A model generated the notes under the pieces. The model had not been told where the DNA came from. It was given only the letters and a program-made list of their open reading frames with translations, and did no database searches. DNA of 64,000 nt. Source: Pseudo-nitzschia pungens. Lineage: Eukaryota; Bacillariophyta; Bacillariophyceae; Bacillariales; Bacillariaceae. This document shows, in pieces, positions 1 to 10,936 of the stretch. The stretch covers positions 2,790,001 to 2,854,000 of the forward strand of contig CM074766.1 of the NCBI GenBank assembly GCA_037355855.1, written 5' to 3'. Every line of letters begins with the position of its first letter. Position 1 is the first letter of the stretch. The translations under genes were made by a program, and so were the position numbers.

Positions 1-6
1 TCGTGG

Positions 7-900
7 TTGCCTGCCCCGATTGGTATCCGTCGTCGTTGCCTGCTCCGATCGGTATTCGTCGTCATGCCCGATTTCGATCGGTATTCGATCTCCCTGCTCC
101 CATCGGTATTCGTCGTTCGTCGTTCGTCGTTCCGTTTGGTATCCGTCTTGGTTGCCTGTTCCGATCGGTATGTTGGGGTCGTTGGATCGGTATGTTGGGG
201 TCGTCGGTGCCTGCTCCGATCGGTATTCGTCGTTCCCTGCTCCACACAAACTGCGACGGATTATTTCAATCGGTGCTTCCGTGAGGATTCGAAGGCAGAG
301 CAAGAGATTGAAAAAATTGTTCAGACAGAGACTCAGGGTATGACAACAGAAGAAAAAGTGTTGTTCCGGCGCTCCATGAATGCTGTGATGGGCAAGCAGC
401 AGTGCGAACGCTACAAGAATAAAGGGAGTGGTTCAGTGTGTGAGAACGGGGACAATTGTTTCAAAATTGCACACGAAACGGTAGGGGAATATAGGGAAGA
501 GCATAACAGGAAGAAGTTAGCTAGTAACGCGGATGACAGTGTCGTCCAAAATCTGGAAACTGTAGGAGCTTCGAATGACCACATGGAAGAATCAGCTGCA
601 GGTGAAAGGGCGAACCGACCACTGACAGAGGAAGAAATAGAAAATATTATTGCTGGTGCAGAAACTACTGGTATGACAATGGAGCAAAGATTCCACTTCC
701 GTTGTTTGCTGTATAGTCGGATCTCAGAGGACCAAAAGAATGGTGCTGCGGCGTCGGAAAGGAGCTTAGAAGTGCACATCCAAAATGTGAAACAAGCCAT
801 TCGTCGCATGAAGAAGAAGAAGAAGAAAAAAAAGGGAGGGAAGGGCTCAACATCAAACCTTCCCTTTGATCAGCAGAAGAAGCCACCACGATATCACTAA
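7..900 (+). CDS. unrecognised protein, probably only its 3' part is real coding
   Basis: The frame is open from about position 7 to the TAA at 898-900 (297 codons). I do not recognise the family. The first ~90 codons come from the short DNA repeats and are probably not coding; the real gene may begin left of the window with an acceptor near 280-295, or at the ATG at 340. The rest is hydrophilic. It contains two imperfect copies of a helix-like segment: EIEKIV...GMTTEEKVLFRR (about residues 100-127) and EIENII...GMTMEQRFHFRC (about 210-237). It ends in a run of nine lysines broken by one arginine-methionine pair upstream, followed by a short polar tail. The lysine run suggests nuclear location or nucleic-acid contact, but this is inference only. 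Confidence 0.45.
   Translation: MPAPIGIRRRCLLRSVFVVMPDFDRYSISLLPSVFVVRRSSFRLVSVLVACSDRYVGVVGSVCWGRRCLLRSVFVVPCSTQTATDYFNRCFREDSKAEQEIEKIVQTETQGMTTEEKVLFRRSMNAVMGKQQCERYKNKGSGSVCENGDNCFKIAHETVGEYREEHNRKKLASNADDSVVQNLETVGASNDHMEESAAGERANRPLTEEEIENIIAGAETTGMTMEQRFHFRCLLYSRISEDQKNGAAASERSLEVHIQNVKQAIRRMKKKKKKKKGGKGSTSNLPFDQQKKPPRYH
16..230. repeat. short direct repeats, core cgatcggtattcgtcg
   Basis: About six to eight imperfect copies of a 16-18 bp word (ccgatcggtattcgtcgt and variants) start near 16, 45, 74, 100, 155, 184 and 213. Spacing is irregular, so this is a cluster of dispersed short repeats rather than a clean tandem array. It lies at the left window edge and overlaps the 5' part of the first open frame, which makes coding of that part doubtful. 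Confidence 0.6.
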
Positions 901-1004
901 AACAAAGGAAGTGTACCAGAGCATTTCGGAACAGACTGAAATTAGTAAATAGTAGTATTAATAATTATCATAATAGTAGTATAACAATAAACAGATTCTG
1001 TTAC

Positions 1005-1885
1005 AACCCAGAAAAGGAATGAACTTGATAGCAGAACTATTATGGATGTCAGTTCTGATATCACAGAAATATTCTCACTAACCCAAAATACATCACAAAA
1101 TGTGCTTATTTCTTGTACAGGGGTCAAAACTGTCACTGTCCTACATTTTTTGTTTTCCACAGTGAATAATGGTCAGTATATGCATCTGTTAGGATACTGA
1201 AAAGGAATGAATTTGATACCAGTTGTATTGTGGATGTGACACCTGATTTGTGAGAAAAAAATTCTCAGTACCAGAGTTTACAACACAGAATGTGCATATT
1301 TCCCGTGTGTGGGTCACACTGTCCTACATTTTTTGTTTTCCACAGTGAATAATGGTCAGTATATGCATCTGTTAGGATACTGAAAAGGAATAAACTGGGT
1401 ACCAATTATATTTTGGATGTGACAGCTGATTTCTGAGAAAAATTCTCACTAGTAACCCAAAATACACCACACCAGAATGTGCATATTTACTGTGTGTGGG
1501 TCACACTGTCCTACATTGTTTGTGTTCCACACTGAATAATGCATCTGTTAGGATACTAAAAAGGAACAAACTGGGTACCAATTATATTTTGCATGTGACA
1601 CCTGATTTGTGAGAAAAATTCTCAGTACCAGAGATTACACCACAGAATGTGCATATTTCCTGTGTATGGGTCACACTGTCCTAGATTTTTTGTTTTCCAC
1701 AATGAATAATGGTCAGTATATGCATCTGTTAAGATACTGAAAAGGAATAAACTGGGTACAAATTATATTTTGGATGTGACACCTGATTTGTGAGAAAAAT
1801 CCTCAGTACCAGAGTTTACACATGTGCATAGTATTTCCTGAGTGTGGGTCACATTATCCTACATTTTTTTGGGTTCCAGTGTTAA
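1005..1885. repeat. tandem repeat, ~180 bp period, about five copies
   Basis: Five diverged head-to-tail copies begin near 1010, 1200, 1381, 1558 and 1739. Each carries the landmarks aaaaggaat.aa, ttggatgtgacacctgattt, gaatgtgcatatttcc, gtgggtcacactgtcctaca and ttagga.actg. The last copy is truncated near 1885. No open frame runs through it. It is non-coding satellite-like DNA between two genes. Confidence 0.8.
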
Positions 1886-2647
1886 GAAAGAACAGATACA
1901 CCATTGACTATGTAACAAAATGGTGATGGTTTGGTTCCTAGTGGTGTGTCCAAGATTATGAAAAAAGAAAAAACATGGTTGAATACTTGACAAAATAAGT
2001 AGTTATCCGGCCCAGCAGAAAATGTATTTCTTGTCAAGGATTCCATCCCATCACAGTCGACCCTGATGGCTTTAATGCAACCACAGAGACTGCATGATCA
2101 TTTTCTGCTTCTAATCAATATTATCATTATAAATGTAAGTTTATCAACGATGCGAGCGCTCGTAGTAGTTGAACTGCTACTGCTGGTGGTATACTTATGT
2201 AGTATTACTACTAGTAATGGTGTTTGTTGCCTACTGTACACCAGCAGGGAATAATAGTGCCAGCAAAACATTCAGTGGTGAATATGGGTACAGTAGAGAA
2301 TGTACGGAGATGTGCACAGGTGGATGGAAAAAAATTATGGCGCGGGTGGGAATGCTCTTAAAGATTTGGCCACGTCACCTCTAATTTCCATAGTGAAGTG
2401 TACACATTATTGTTGTTTCTACCAATAGTAGTACTAGTAGTACTAGTGGTAATGCCATTGGGGGCGGGAACAACAATTTGTAACAAATGGTACTACTAAT
2501 GGTTGCGGGTGGGTGAAAAATGATTAAGAGATGTTTTGTTAGTAGTGGAAAAACTGTTGTGTTCACAATTTTATGGTTTCAGGTATTTTTTCCACTTCCG
2601 ACGCATGAAATTCTTAAAACTCCGATCGGTGAAAAAATTGGAACAAA
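1886..2647. other. intergenic, no gene seen
   Basis: AT-rich sequence with many short tact/agta trinucleotide runs (around 2160-2220 and 2420-2450). No open frame with recognisable similarity or splice structure was found. The 5' leader of the next gene probably lies in the last few hundred bases. Confidence 0.5.
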
Positions 2648-4286
2648 ATGGCTACGGAATACGAAGAGTACCAGGAAATAACAAGCAAGGCACCCACCGA
2701 TCTCAATGCACCAAGAAAGAATCGAAGTGGAAAAATTGTATCAAATGCTAGCACACGTGCTGATACTAGTACTACTAATAGGAAATCGAACCCAAAGACA
2801 AGTCGAAAACTACCACCCACCTCAGGCGGTGGTGGTAGGGAAAAAAATAAAAGAAACAAGAACAACCCCGCCGAGGTTTTGGTTGGTACCACACCACCAA
2901 ACAACAAACCCGCCGCAACGGGTTTTGTTACACCAAGAAGTAGTAGTAATACTGGTGCCAAGATACCATCAAGACCCACCTACGAAGCCTTGCTACAACA
3001 GCTAGAAGCGAGCCAGCAGAAAATTGCTTCTTTAGAGAGGGATGTGACAATACTGCGGGAGGAGACACAAAAAGGAGAGCCCACACCGAAGGCAACTAGT
3101 AAGCCAAAGCAGCAGATGGTACGAACCGTAAGTGAAACAAAATTTGAGATAACACAGCTGCAGTTCGATAAACTCTCTGAACACAGGAAAGAAGCGGGTT
3201 TGGAAGGGCAGTTGACACGGCACCTAAAGACTAGGTGGTTTCATGAAATGAAGTTTATTGTGGATGAAGATCATGTCAAAAAAGTTTTGAAGAGAGCGAT
3301 TGAGTCAAAAGCTGTGATTCCGCCCCATGGTATTCCATTTCAAGTTTTTTATGAGTTTAACAGAAGGTTGGTGTACAAGGGTGTTGCCACGCTGCGGCAT
3401 AATGCTCAAACTTTGGCTAGAAAACATTATCTCGGTACGTGCTTACTAATTGGATATATTGGATACTATTACTGCTTGGTGGTGATTGATACTATCGTAT
3501 GCATTCCAAGCTACTCTAATGTCATAACTTTTCTACTGCTGTGTACTACTAGAGGACACACTTGAACAAGAGGATGCTGGCATTGTGCCAAATTCATTTC
3601 CGGGTAAAGTGGAGATTGTTGTGAAGGAGGTTGCTAGTAGTGCTGGTAGAAGAAAGAAAATGGGACTGCATCCAGAGTACAGAAGGTGGGATGGCAGTGA
3701 AAATGAGGATTTTTATTACTTTGTGACTCGGATTCTGTCAAGTGTCTGTCCAATACAGAGGGACTACAAAACCAGAAAGAAGACATGTTTGATAAGTAAA
3801 ATTTTCACAGTTCCGGATGAAGCATTTGCATTGATGATGATTCATAACGAGTATGATGTTTGGGTGAATCATGTTGAGCAAAAAATGAAGGGCAGCAGTG
3901 GCGGCCGGATTGTGAGAAGGAAGAAGAAAAAGAAATTTTGTGATCAGTACAGTGGAGAGCAGCAATCATGGTCGAAGGAAGGTCTAGCACTGTTCAATAA
4001 CTTGTGCAGGGAGATTGAGGTGCTGAGGAAAGATCCGGTGACGGGTAAAGAATGTGAGGAAAGGTTGAGAGTGAGGATCCGTCGCGAGGCTGCTGGTGAT
4101 GAGAACAATGAAAACAACAACAGTCCGTTCGATGAGGACTGGGGGCCAGAGGAAGAAGTTGCTGAATACATTTGTCCGGAGCTAAAAGCTTTGCTAGATG
4201 TAAAGGAAGAGGGGGAGAACTTTACTGGTGGTGACGATACGGGTGAAGGAGTGATGGATGGAATTATGGCGATGACAACTGTTTAA
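2648..4286 (+). CDS. unrecognised two-exon protein, 506 aa
   Basis: Exon 1 is 2648-3434 and exon 2 is 3553-4286, with a 118 bp phase-1 intron between them. Splicing gives 506 codons plus a TAA stop. The start ATG sits in a good context (aacaaaATGG). Residues 1-110 are low-complexity and basic. Residues 112-140 form a likely short coiled coil (EALLQQLEASQQKIASLERD). Residues 160-262 and the start of exon 2 form the conserved-looking core, rich in W, F, H and R. Exon 2 then has a basic patch (RRKKKKK), a W-containing segment and an acidic tail. No catalytic motif or known domain is recognised. The unspliced reading stops at 3565 after a hydrophobic, intron-derived stretch, which supports the splice model. 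The product may be a transposon-borne or lineage-specific nuclear protein; no function is claimed. Confidence 0.65.
3435..3552 (+). other. phase-1 spliceosomal intron of the 2648-4286 gene
   Basis: The donor GTACGT starts at 3435 and the acceptor ...TACTACTAG ends at 3552. Removing 118 bp joins codon 262 to a frame that stays open for 734 bp. The intron contains an in-frame read-through that ends shortly after the acceptor. A pyrimidine-rich tract precedes the acceptor. Confidence 0.75.
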
Positions 4287-4775
4287 AAATTGTTGGTAGT
4301 AAATTTGTGTGGTGTGCATGAGAACAATCGAATCGAGAACAAAAATTGTTAGTGTAAATTTTAAAAATTTGTTGAAAGATTGACTTCGATTTTGCATCAC
4401 AGTATTTCAAAATTTATTAGCGGGGGTAGTGATTCTTGTGAGGAGAGGGGTTGCAATTTCTGGAGGAGTCGATAATTTATTGTGAAGAATTTTTTGAATA
4501 TATTGGAAATTCTTGAGGGGTGTGCGGGGAAATAATTTGTGTCGTCGTGAAAAAAAAATTATGGGAGTGAATTTTGAGTGAGTCACATTTAAAAAAAATA
4601 GGGGGAGAGGGGAATTTTTCTAAGAAAATAACTTAATTTTTTTGAAAAAGGCACGAGAAAATTAGAATGGGGTTGATTAATTTGATTAAGTGACTGAAGA
4701 AAATATTTGAGTCTTACAAAAAAATTTGGGTCGCGTTCGATTTTTTTCTCTTTTTCTCTTAAATGGGGTGGCATG
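4287..4775. other. intergenic, no gene seen
   Basis: AT-rich 3' flank of the preceding gene with several A and T homopolymers. Nothing structured is visible. The gypsy element inserted at its right edge. Confidence 0.5.
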
Positions 4776-4780
4776 CCGGT
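4776..4780. other. target-site duplication (left) of the gypsy element, CCGGT
   Basis: CCGGT immediately precedes the 5' LTR (TGTCGTAT...). The same five bases follow the end of the split 3' LTR at 18649-18653. A 5 bp duplication is normal for LTR-element integrases. Confidence 0.9.
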
Positions 4781-5132
4781 TGTCGTATGTCCCAAAACTA
4801 CGACACACAAGAAATATACAAGAAACAAACCATTTATATTTTAAGAAACAAAACAATGTTTCTATCAACTTCAAGGTTCTCTATGACTGATGTCCCCGAC
4901 TCAGGTTCTCTATGACTCTAGGTTCTTTGAAGAACTGTTCTTTATGTTCTTCAAGACCATTCCGAGTTTCTCTACGTCTGTTTGAATTCTTTCAACACGG
5001 CTTTGTACGAGAAACATTCTATTTTATCTTTTATCTAATTTCATTCATAATTCTTTAATTCAAAAATTATCAACACAACTATTTCTATCTTCTATCTTCG
5101 GTCGTTTTCTTCTGGTTTCCAGAGATACGACA
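4781..5132 (+). repeat. gypsy 5' LTR
   Basis: 352 bp, beginning TGTCGTAT and ending ATACGACA. Its first 339 bases match 10121-10459 at a constant offset of 5340, with no mismatch seen. Its last 13 bases match 18636-18648. Confidence 0.95.
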
Positions 5133-5543
5133 CTGTAATTACAGTCGATTACGACGACCACCATTGTCAATTCTTTGAATTGATTATAATTCTTAACCTA
5201 TCTTCATCCGGATAATTAACCTACTCATACCATTTAACCTTACGGTACCTCAACACGTACCATACCATACCTTCCAAGGTTAAGGTTACCAACATCATAC
5301 CAACCTTCGATCATCCATACCTTCGGTCATTCATACCTTTGGTCATTCATACCTTTGGTCATTTATTTTTAAGTTTATTTTTTATACTTAAGCAAACAAG
5401 CTTAAGGTTCTCAGACAACACTTGACAACTACTTCCCTTAACTACAAGTTGTCTAAGGTATCCACCAATACCTTCTCACTCATATATATATATATACCAA
5501 CACATATATACCTACACATACCCAGCAGTACCCAGCAACAACC
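5133..5543 (+). promoter_or_regulatory. gypsy leader between LTR and gag-pol
   Basis: 411 bp of untranslated leader. It opens with a perfect 12 bp palindrome, ctgtaattacag (5133-5144), exactly where a tRNA primer-binding site would be expected; no TGG-type primer site is seen there. Further in are repeats of catacctt.ggtcat (5310-5360) and a short TA tract near 5480-5500. Confidence 0.55.
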
Positions 5544-8500
5544 ATGTCTTCTATTACACCTCTTCCATTTAAGTTCGACTTCGAACCAGAAGAACTTGAA
5601 AAGGCTGAGTACAAACGTGTTATAACCACTGAAACTGAGACTGAAACAACTAAGATAAAGGTATCCTTTATCACTACAACGTCCACTCTCTTACAATTGC
5701 TTCATTCTATTTATGAATTTACTGAAGCGCGTCATGCCATGGGTTGGACAACAGGCCCAAAACTCTATGCCAAGTTCCCAGACATTCTACGAAACTATTC
5801 TGATAAGACTTGGTGGAGAACCAACATCATTGGACATACTGAAACGGTGCCTCATTTTGACGACGACGTTCGTGCCTTCATTCGGTTCAAGTTCTCTAAC
5901 AACGATGACGTCTATCGAAACCACAAACGATTCCTTTCTCAGATCAAAAAGACCACTTCCATGACTGTTTCCAGCTTTGTTTCCTTGGTCACTTACCATA
6001 ACAATGTGGTGCTTCCCTTGTTACCTGGTGCTCCAACCACTGCTGCAGATGCCATCATTCCTGAGGATGATTTTAAAAGCCTCATTTACGATTCCATGCC
6101 TTCCGATTGGAAAGACACCTACGAAGATCATCATTCACCCTATGATGATACTCTTGCTGATATTATCACCAGAATGGAACGTTATTGTACCAAGGCCAAT
6201 CGTAGGAACAACAACAACAGCAACAACACCAACAATTCCAACAAGTCCTCCAACAGACAAACTGGTAAAAATCGGAACAACAACAACCGTCGTTCTGGCA
6301 ACAACAACGGTCGGCGTTCGAACAACAACAACAATTCCTCACAGAATTCTTCCGCCAGTTCCAACTCTAATTCCAACAACAGAATCAAGGATACAGACCC
6401 ATGTCCTATTCATCCTGGTAGCAACCATACTTGGGGTCAATGTTTCAAAAACATTGACAATCCTAATGGCAAGCGTCGTGGTCCTTCCAACAACAACAAT
6501 TGGTCTTCAGCTGATGCAAATGCAGCAACAAGCTCTGCAAACGGCTCTCGCCCTTCTTCAGTTACAACTGCTCCCAGCAATCCACCTTCTGGTGATGGTC
6601 ATGTTTGCACCTTTATTTCTCCACCTGAAGACGTTTGGGTTGACCTCTTTCATGTCAACGCTGAAATTGATGACACCTATTATCATCAGGATCTCCAACG
6701 CTTTCCAATTCAACCATCCACTGCTGATGATACACCTCTTGCTGAAGTGTTCACAGCCCCTGCTGATCCACATGATCCTTCCATTGTTCTATCTCCAGCT
6801 CCACCAGATCCAAATCCTGAACCATTTGAACCACTGATTTCCAAACCTTGCACTGATTTGGCTCCCACTACATTGACTACATGCAAATCCATCAACGATA
6901 TCTCCGGCAAATTTTATTTCAAAACCCTCTTTGATAGTGGCTCCACATTTGAATTAATCTCCAAAAAGCAGATCCCCTCAAACATTCCCATCCATGTCCT
7001 TGAATCTCCAATTGGATTGGATACTCCCAATGGCAAGTTTAAATGCGCTGAATATGTTTATCTTACTGACATTATGTTTCCAGAACTCTCTTATTCCAGG
7101 CGTGTTAAGCACTTGACTTGTTTTGTGGTTGACAACATGTACTACGATTTGATCATCGGACGTGCCACTATGAAGAAGCTTGCCATCAAAATGGATTTTG
7201 AAGCCTCCCTTGTTTCTTGGTTTGATAAGGATATGCCCTTCCATCCAAGATCCTACTTCACCAATCAAACCTTGGTTCAGAAGATCATCAGCAATGAACC
7301 CTACTCCATTGCTGAAGCCTACATCGCGCAAACCTCTCAATCCTACGTTGATAGTGCAACCAAATATGAGAAAACTGATTTGCAAGAACTGGTTTCCAAC
7401 CAAAACCATCTTTCCACTGACCAACAATCCCAGTTGCTTCAGATTCTCTCCAAACACCATCCTCTGTTTGAAGGTCTCTCTCACAGAGAACTTGGGATTT
7501 TCCCCCACAAGGAATTCCACATTGAACTCCAACCGGGTGCAAAACCATATCATATCAAGCAGCCCTACAGTATCCCTATCCACCAACAGGACGCTGTTAA
7601 AACTGAACTCCTTCGGCAGGTAAAACTTGGCATTCTTGAACGCTGCTATGCAACTGAATGGGGTATGCCCACATTTGTTGTCCCCAAGCCGGATGGCTCC
7701 TGCAGAATCATTTCTGATTTTCGAGAGCTTAACAAAGTCACCAAAAAACTCCACTATCCATTGCCCAAGATCCAGGATATCTTTCATCGACGCCGTGGGT
7801 TCAAATATGTCACCCTTATTGATGTCAGCATGCAATTCCATACCTTCAAATTGGATGAGCCTTCCACTTGGCTCTGTGTGCTTGTCACTCCTTTTGGCAA
7901 ATTCAGATTGCTCCGACTCCCAATGGGCTTCCTCAACTCTCCAAGCTGGGCGCAAGGCTGTATGGAATCCCTTTTTATCAACCTCAACAGTGTTGAAGTC
8001 TATATTGATGACATTGGTATCTTCTCCGATACCTTTCAATCTCACTGCAAAACTGTCTCCACTGTTTTGTCCATCCTGCAAGCCAACAACTTCTCTGTTA
8101 AGCCTGCCAAATGCCACTGGTTCCAACAACGCGCTCCTTGGCTTGGACATATCATCACCACCACTGGCATTCTTCCAAATCCCAACAAGATTGCTCCCAT
8201 TTTGAAACTTGCTTTCCCACAAAGCACCACTGATCTGCGTTCCTTCATTGGCATGATTAATTTTTATCGGGCTCATTGGCGCAAGCGCGCTGAGATTTTG
8301 GCTCCTCTCACTGCCCTCTCTGGCAAGGCTCGTGGACCGGTCAAGCCAACTCCTGAATTGCTTGCTGCCTTCAAAGCTGCCAAAACCATGATTGCTGAGG
8401 AAATTCTCCTCACATATCCTGATCCTAATCTCCCTTATGATGTCTACACTGATGCCTCCGATTATCAACTTGGTGCTGTGATTATTCAAAATGGTACAAT

Positions 8501-10076
8501 TGTTGCATGCTTCTCCAGGAAACTCACTTCCACTCAACTCAAATATCCAACCATTGACAAAGAAATGCTTTGCATTGTGGAAGTCTTCAAAGAATACCGG
8601 ACTATTCTTTGGGGTGCAATTATTATTGTTTACACTGACCATGAAAACCTCACTCGTCAAAATCTCCAATCCAACAGAATTATGACCTGGCGCATGCTCC
8701 TTGAAGATTTCAGTCCTGTTTTCAAGTTCATCCAAGGCAAAGACAACATCCTCGCTGATGCCCTCTCGCGCCTTCCCTTGGAGGAGGAGCAGGGTTTGCC
8801 TTCTGTTTCTCCTTCCAAAGATTCCAAAGATCCAAACACTCAGCCAATCTCCAAGGTTGACACTTCCGATCTTTCCATTGCTGATCTTTTTATCAATTAC
8901 CCTGCAGATCTTCCTGCATATCCTCTGCGTTTTGATGCTCTCTCCAAGGCTCAAGCAGCAGATTCCACCATCCAGAACACCAAGCATTATTCTACCAAAG
9001 CTTTCGCTGGTACTGAACTCAAGGTTTATTCTAAAAACAACCAAACCAAAATTGTCCTTCCAAATGCGCTTGTCCAAGACACCATCAACTGGTATCATCA
9101 TGTACTTGGTCATGCAGGCGCTGAACGTTTGACACGAACTATATCCATCCACATTTATTCTCCAGGCCTCAAGGATGCTGTTGCTGAATATTGCAAGACT
9201 TGTGATGCTTGTCAACGCCACAAAAATACCCACATTTCTTATGGGCATCTTGCAACTCGTGAAGAACTCTCCATCCCTTGGGAAACTATTGCAATTGACA
9301 CCATTGGCCCTTGGAATGTCAATATCCCAAATATTGGTAATGTTGAATTTAATGGTTTCACCATTATGGATATGTGCACTAACCTCCTTGAAATCAAACG
9401 TGCTCCACAGATGAATCCCTCAGGTAAAATGTCCATCTATGCATTAAACGATGCATGGCTTTCTCGCTATCCAAAACCCAGCAGATGCATTTTTGATCAA
9501 GGTTCTGAATACCTCAATGTTGATTTTCAATCTCACCTTATTAACCTTGACATCAAGCCTGTTCCAACCACAGTCAAAAATCCTCAAGCCAATGCTGTTT
9601 TGGAACGTGTGCATGATACTATGAAATCCGCCATGCGCACTGAACTTCATGCTAATCCTCCTCAGGATTTGCAACAAGCTATTGACCTCATTGACAATGT
9701 TTTTGCCTCTGCTCAATTTGCTGTCAGATGCACTGTGCATAAAACATTTGGTGTTTCACCTGGAGCTATTGCCTTCCATCGTGATATGTTCCTTCCAATC
9801 CCTATCATCACTGATATCAAACTCCTCAGATCCAAACGCCAATCTGTTATTGATCAGAATGCGCTCAGAGAAAACAAGCGTCGTAAACACCATGACTACA
9901 ACATTGGTGATCAGATCATGATCTTCAACTACAAGACTGATGCGCTTGGTTCCAGAGCAATTGGCCCATTTACCATCACTCAAGTCCACACCAATGGTAC
10001 TGTATCTTTCCTTCGCAATGAGCATATCATTGAACGGATTAATCTCAGACGTATCAAGCCTTATCATTCCCCATGA
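5544..10076 (+). CDS. gypsy gag-pol polyprotein (gag, protease, RT, RNase H, integrase), 1510 aa
   Basis: A single uninterrupted frame. Residues 1-210 are gag-like, followed by an Asn/Ser-rich linker (about 213-283) and a Cys/His knuckle, CPIHPGSNHTWGQC (about 287-300). The aspartic protease motif is FDSGSTFEL (about 463). Reverse transcriptase has YIDD at about 820-823. RNase H begins near VYTDAS (about 966-971). The integrase has an HH-CC zinc region (HHVLGH ... CKTCDAC, about 1185-1225) and catalytic residues D (AIDTIG, about 1251), D (IFDQGSEY, about 1317) and E (NAVLERVH, about 1353). The C-terminus has a GPF-type module (AIGPFTITQV, about 1473) and no chromodomain. Known role of the family: reverse transcription of element RNA and integration of the cDNA. 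All catalytic residues are present. There is no stop or frameshift between gag and pol, so gag excess must be achieved another way. Confidence 0.95.
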   Translation: MSSITPLPFKFDFEPEELEKAEYKRVITTETETETTKIKVSFITTTSTLLQLLHSIYEFTEARHAMGWTTGPKLYAKFPDILRNYSDKTWWRTNIIGHTETVPHFDDDVRAFIRFKFSNNDDVYRNHKRFLSQIKKTTSMTVSSFVSLVTYHNNVVLPLLPGAPTTAADAIIPEDDFKSLIYDSMPSDWKDTYEDHHSPYDDTLADIITRMERYCTKANRRNNNNSNNTNNSNKSSNRQTGKNRNNNNRRSGNNNGRRSNNNNNSSQNSSASSNSNSNNRIKDTDPCPIHPGSNHTWGQCFKNIDNPNGKRRGPSNNNNWSSADANAATSSANGSRPSSVTTAPSNPPSGDGHVCTFISPPEDVWVDLFHVNAEIDDTYYHQDLQRFPIQPSTADDTPLAEVFTAPADPHDPSIVLSPAPPDPNPEPFEPLISKPCTDLAPTTLTTCKSINDISGKFYFKTLFDSGSTFELISKKQIPSNIPIHVLESPIGLDTPNGKFKCAEYVYLTDIMFPELSYSRRVKHLTCFVVDNMYYDLIIGRATMKKLAIKMDFEASLVSWFDKDMPFHPRSYFTNQTLVQKIISNEPYSIAEAYIAQTSQSYVDSATKYEKTDLQELVSNQNHLSTDQQSQLLQILSKHHPLFEGLSHRELGIFPHKEFHIELQPGAKPYHIKQPYSIPIHQQDAVKTELLRQVKLGILERCYATEWGMPTFVVPKPDGSCRIISDFRELNKVTKKLHYPLPKIQDIFHRRRGFKYVTLIDVSMQFHTFKLDEPSTWLCVLVTPFGKFRLLRLPMGFLNSPSWAQGCMESLFINLNSVEVYIDDIGIFSDTFQSHCKTVSTVLSILQANNFSVKPAKCHWFQQRAPWLGHIITTTGILPNPNKIAPILKLAFPQSTTDLRSFIGMINFYRAHWRKRAEILAPLTALSGKARGPVKPTPELLAAFKAAKTMIAEEILLTYPDPNLPYDVYTDASDYQLGAVIIQNGTIVACFSRKLTSTQLKYPTIDKEMLCIVEVFKEYRTILWGAIIIVYTDHENLTRQNLQSNRIMTWRMLLEDFSPVFKFIQGKDNILADALSRLPLEEEQGLPSVSPSKDSKDPNTQPISKVDTSDLSIADLFINYPADLPAYPLRFDALSKAQAADSTIQNTKHYSTKAFAGTELKVYSKNNQTKIVLPNALVQDTINWYHHVLGHAGAERLTRTISIHIYSPGLKDAVAEYCKTCDACQRHKNTHISYGHLATREELSIPWETIAIDTIGPWNVNIPNIGNVEFNGFTIMDMCTNLLEIKRAPQMNPSGKMSIYALNDAWLSRYPKPSRCIFDQGSEYLNVDFQSHLINLDIKPVPTTVKNPQANAVLERVHDTMKSAMRTELHANPPQDLQQAIDLIDNVFASAQFAVRCTVHKTFGVSPGAIAFHRDMFLPIPIITDIKLLRSKRQSVIDQNALRENKRRKHHDYNIGDQIMIFNYKTDALGSRAIGPFTITQVHTNGTVSFLRNEHIIERINLRRIKPYHSP

Positions 10077-10100
10077 GATCTTTCCAAGTTCAACAAGATC

Positions 10101-10120
10101 TATCTCGAGAAGAAAGATAA
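10101..10120 (+). promoter_or_regulatory. gypsy polypurine tract
   Basis: Purine-rich stretch ending gagaagaaagataa directly before the 3' LTR. This is the expected position of the primer for plus-strand DNA synthesis. Confidence 0.7.
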
Positions 10121-10459
10121 TGTCGTATGTCCCAAAACTACGACACACAAGAAATATACAAGAAACAAACCATTTATATTTTAAGAAACAAAACAATGTT
10201 TCTATCAACTTCAAGGTTCTCTATGACTGATGTCCCCGACTCAGGTTCTCTATGACTCTAGGTTCTTTGAAGAACTGTTCTTTATGTTCTTCAAGACCAT
10301 TCCGAGTTTCTCTACGTCTGTTTGAATTCTTTCAACACGGCTTTGTACGAGAAACATTCTATTTTATCTTTTATCTAATTTCATTCATAATTCTTTAATT
10401 CAAAAATTATCAACACAACTATTTCTATCTTCTATCTTCGGTCGTTTTCTTCTGGTTTC
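10121..10459 (+). repeat. gypsy 3' LTR, first 339 of 352 bp
   Basis: Matches 4781-5119 base for base by eye. It is cut after ...CTGGTTTC by the copia 5' LTR. The final GTTTC (10455-10459) is one copy of the copia target duplication. Confidence 0.95.
10455..10459. other. target-site duplication (left) of the copia element, GTTTC
   Basis: GTTTC precedes the copia 5' LTR here and follows the copia 3' LTR at 18631-18635. In the intact gypsy 5' LTR these five bases occur once (5115-5119), which proves that the duplication arose on insertion. Confidence 0.92.
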
Positions 10460-10936
10460 TGTTAAATTGTAACCAAAATCGGTTTTGTTTGACAAACCCT
10501 TAACCCTACATACATTACATATGAACGCTCAAACACTGCGCGAAAAGAAAACAAAATAATTTTCTACTGGGTTTACAGTACAAGAAAACAAGCAGCAGCA
10601 GCAACCACTCAGTAGAATTAACAAGACAGCAACGTCGAATTCCCGACAAGGTTGTTGTCCTCACATCTTTAGTTTAACTCTGATTTGAATACCTTCATAC
10701 TTACATCCTGCTCCTTGAGCAGCTCCCTGTAGAACTACAAGCCTAAGATCTAACTGACTGAGCCCACAGGTAGTTAGAATAGATCTGGTTGATCCACCAT
10801 CGATCGGCCGTAGTGGTAAATCCGAGACTATCGATAGAACAGACCGGCACCTCAACCGGTTTGCTTGCTCTTGCTGTATCTCCAAGCTTGCCTTAGGACC
10901 TATCAGCTTAAACCCAGTTTCAGCTACATTTTAACA
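10460..10936 (+). repeat. copia 5' LTR
   Basis: 477 bp with inverted ends TGTTAAA/TTTAACA. It matches 18154-18630 at offset 7694 with one visible difference (10486). A more diverged relative is found at 20794-21280. Confidence 0.95.

Noticed and set aside
6978..9248. 756-codon open frame on the minus strand inside the gypsy gag-pol gene
   Set aside because: It is exactly antisense to protease-RT-RNase H-integrase coding sequence, with no recognisable domain of its own. Codon bias of the sense gene explains the openness.
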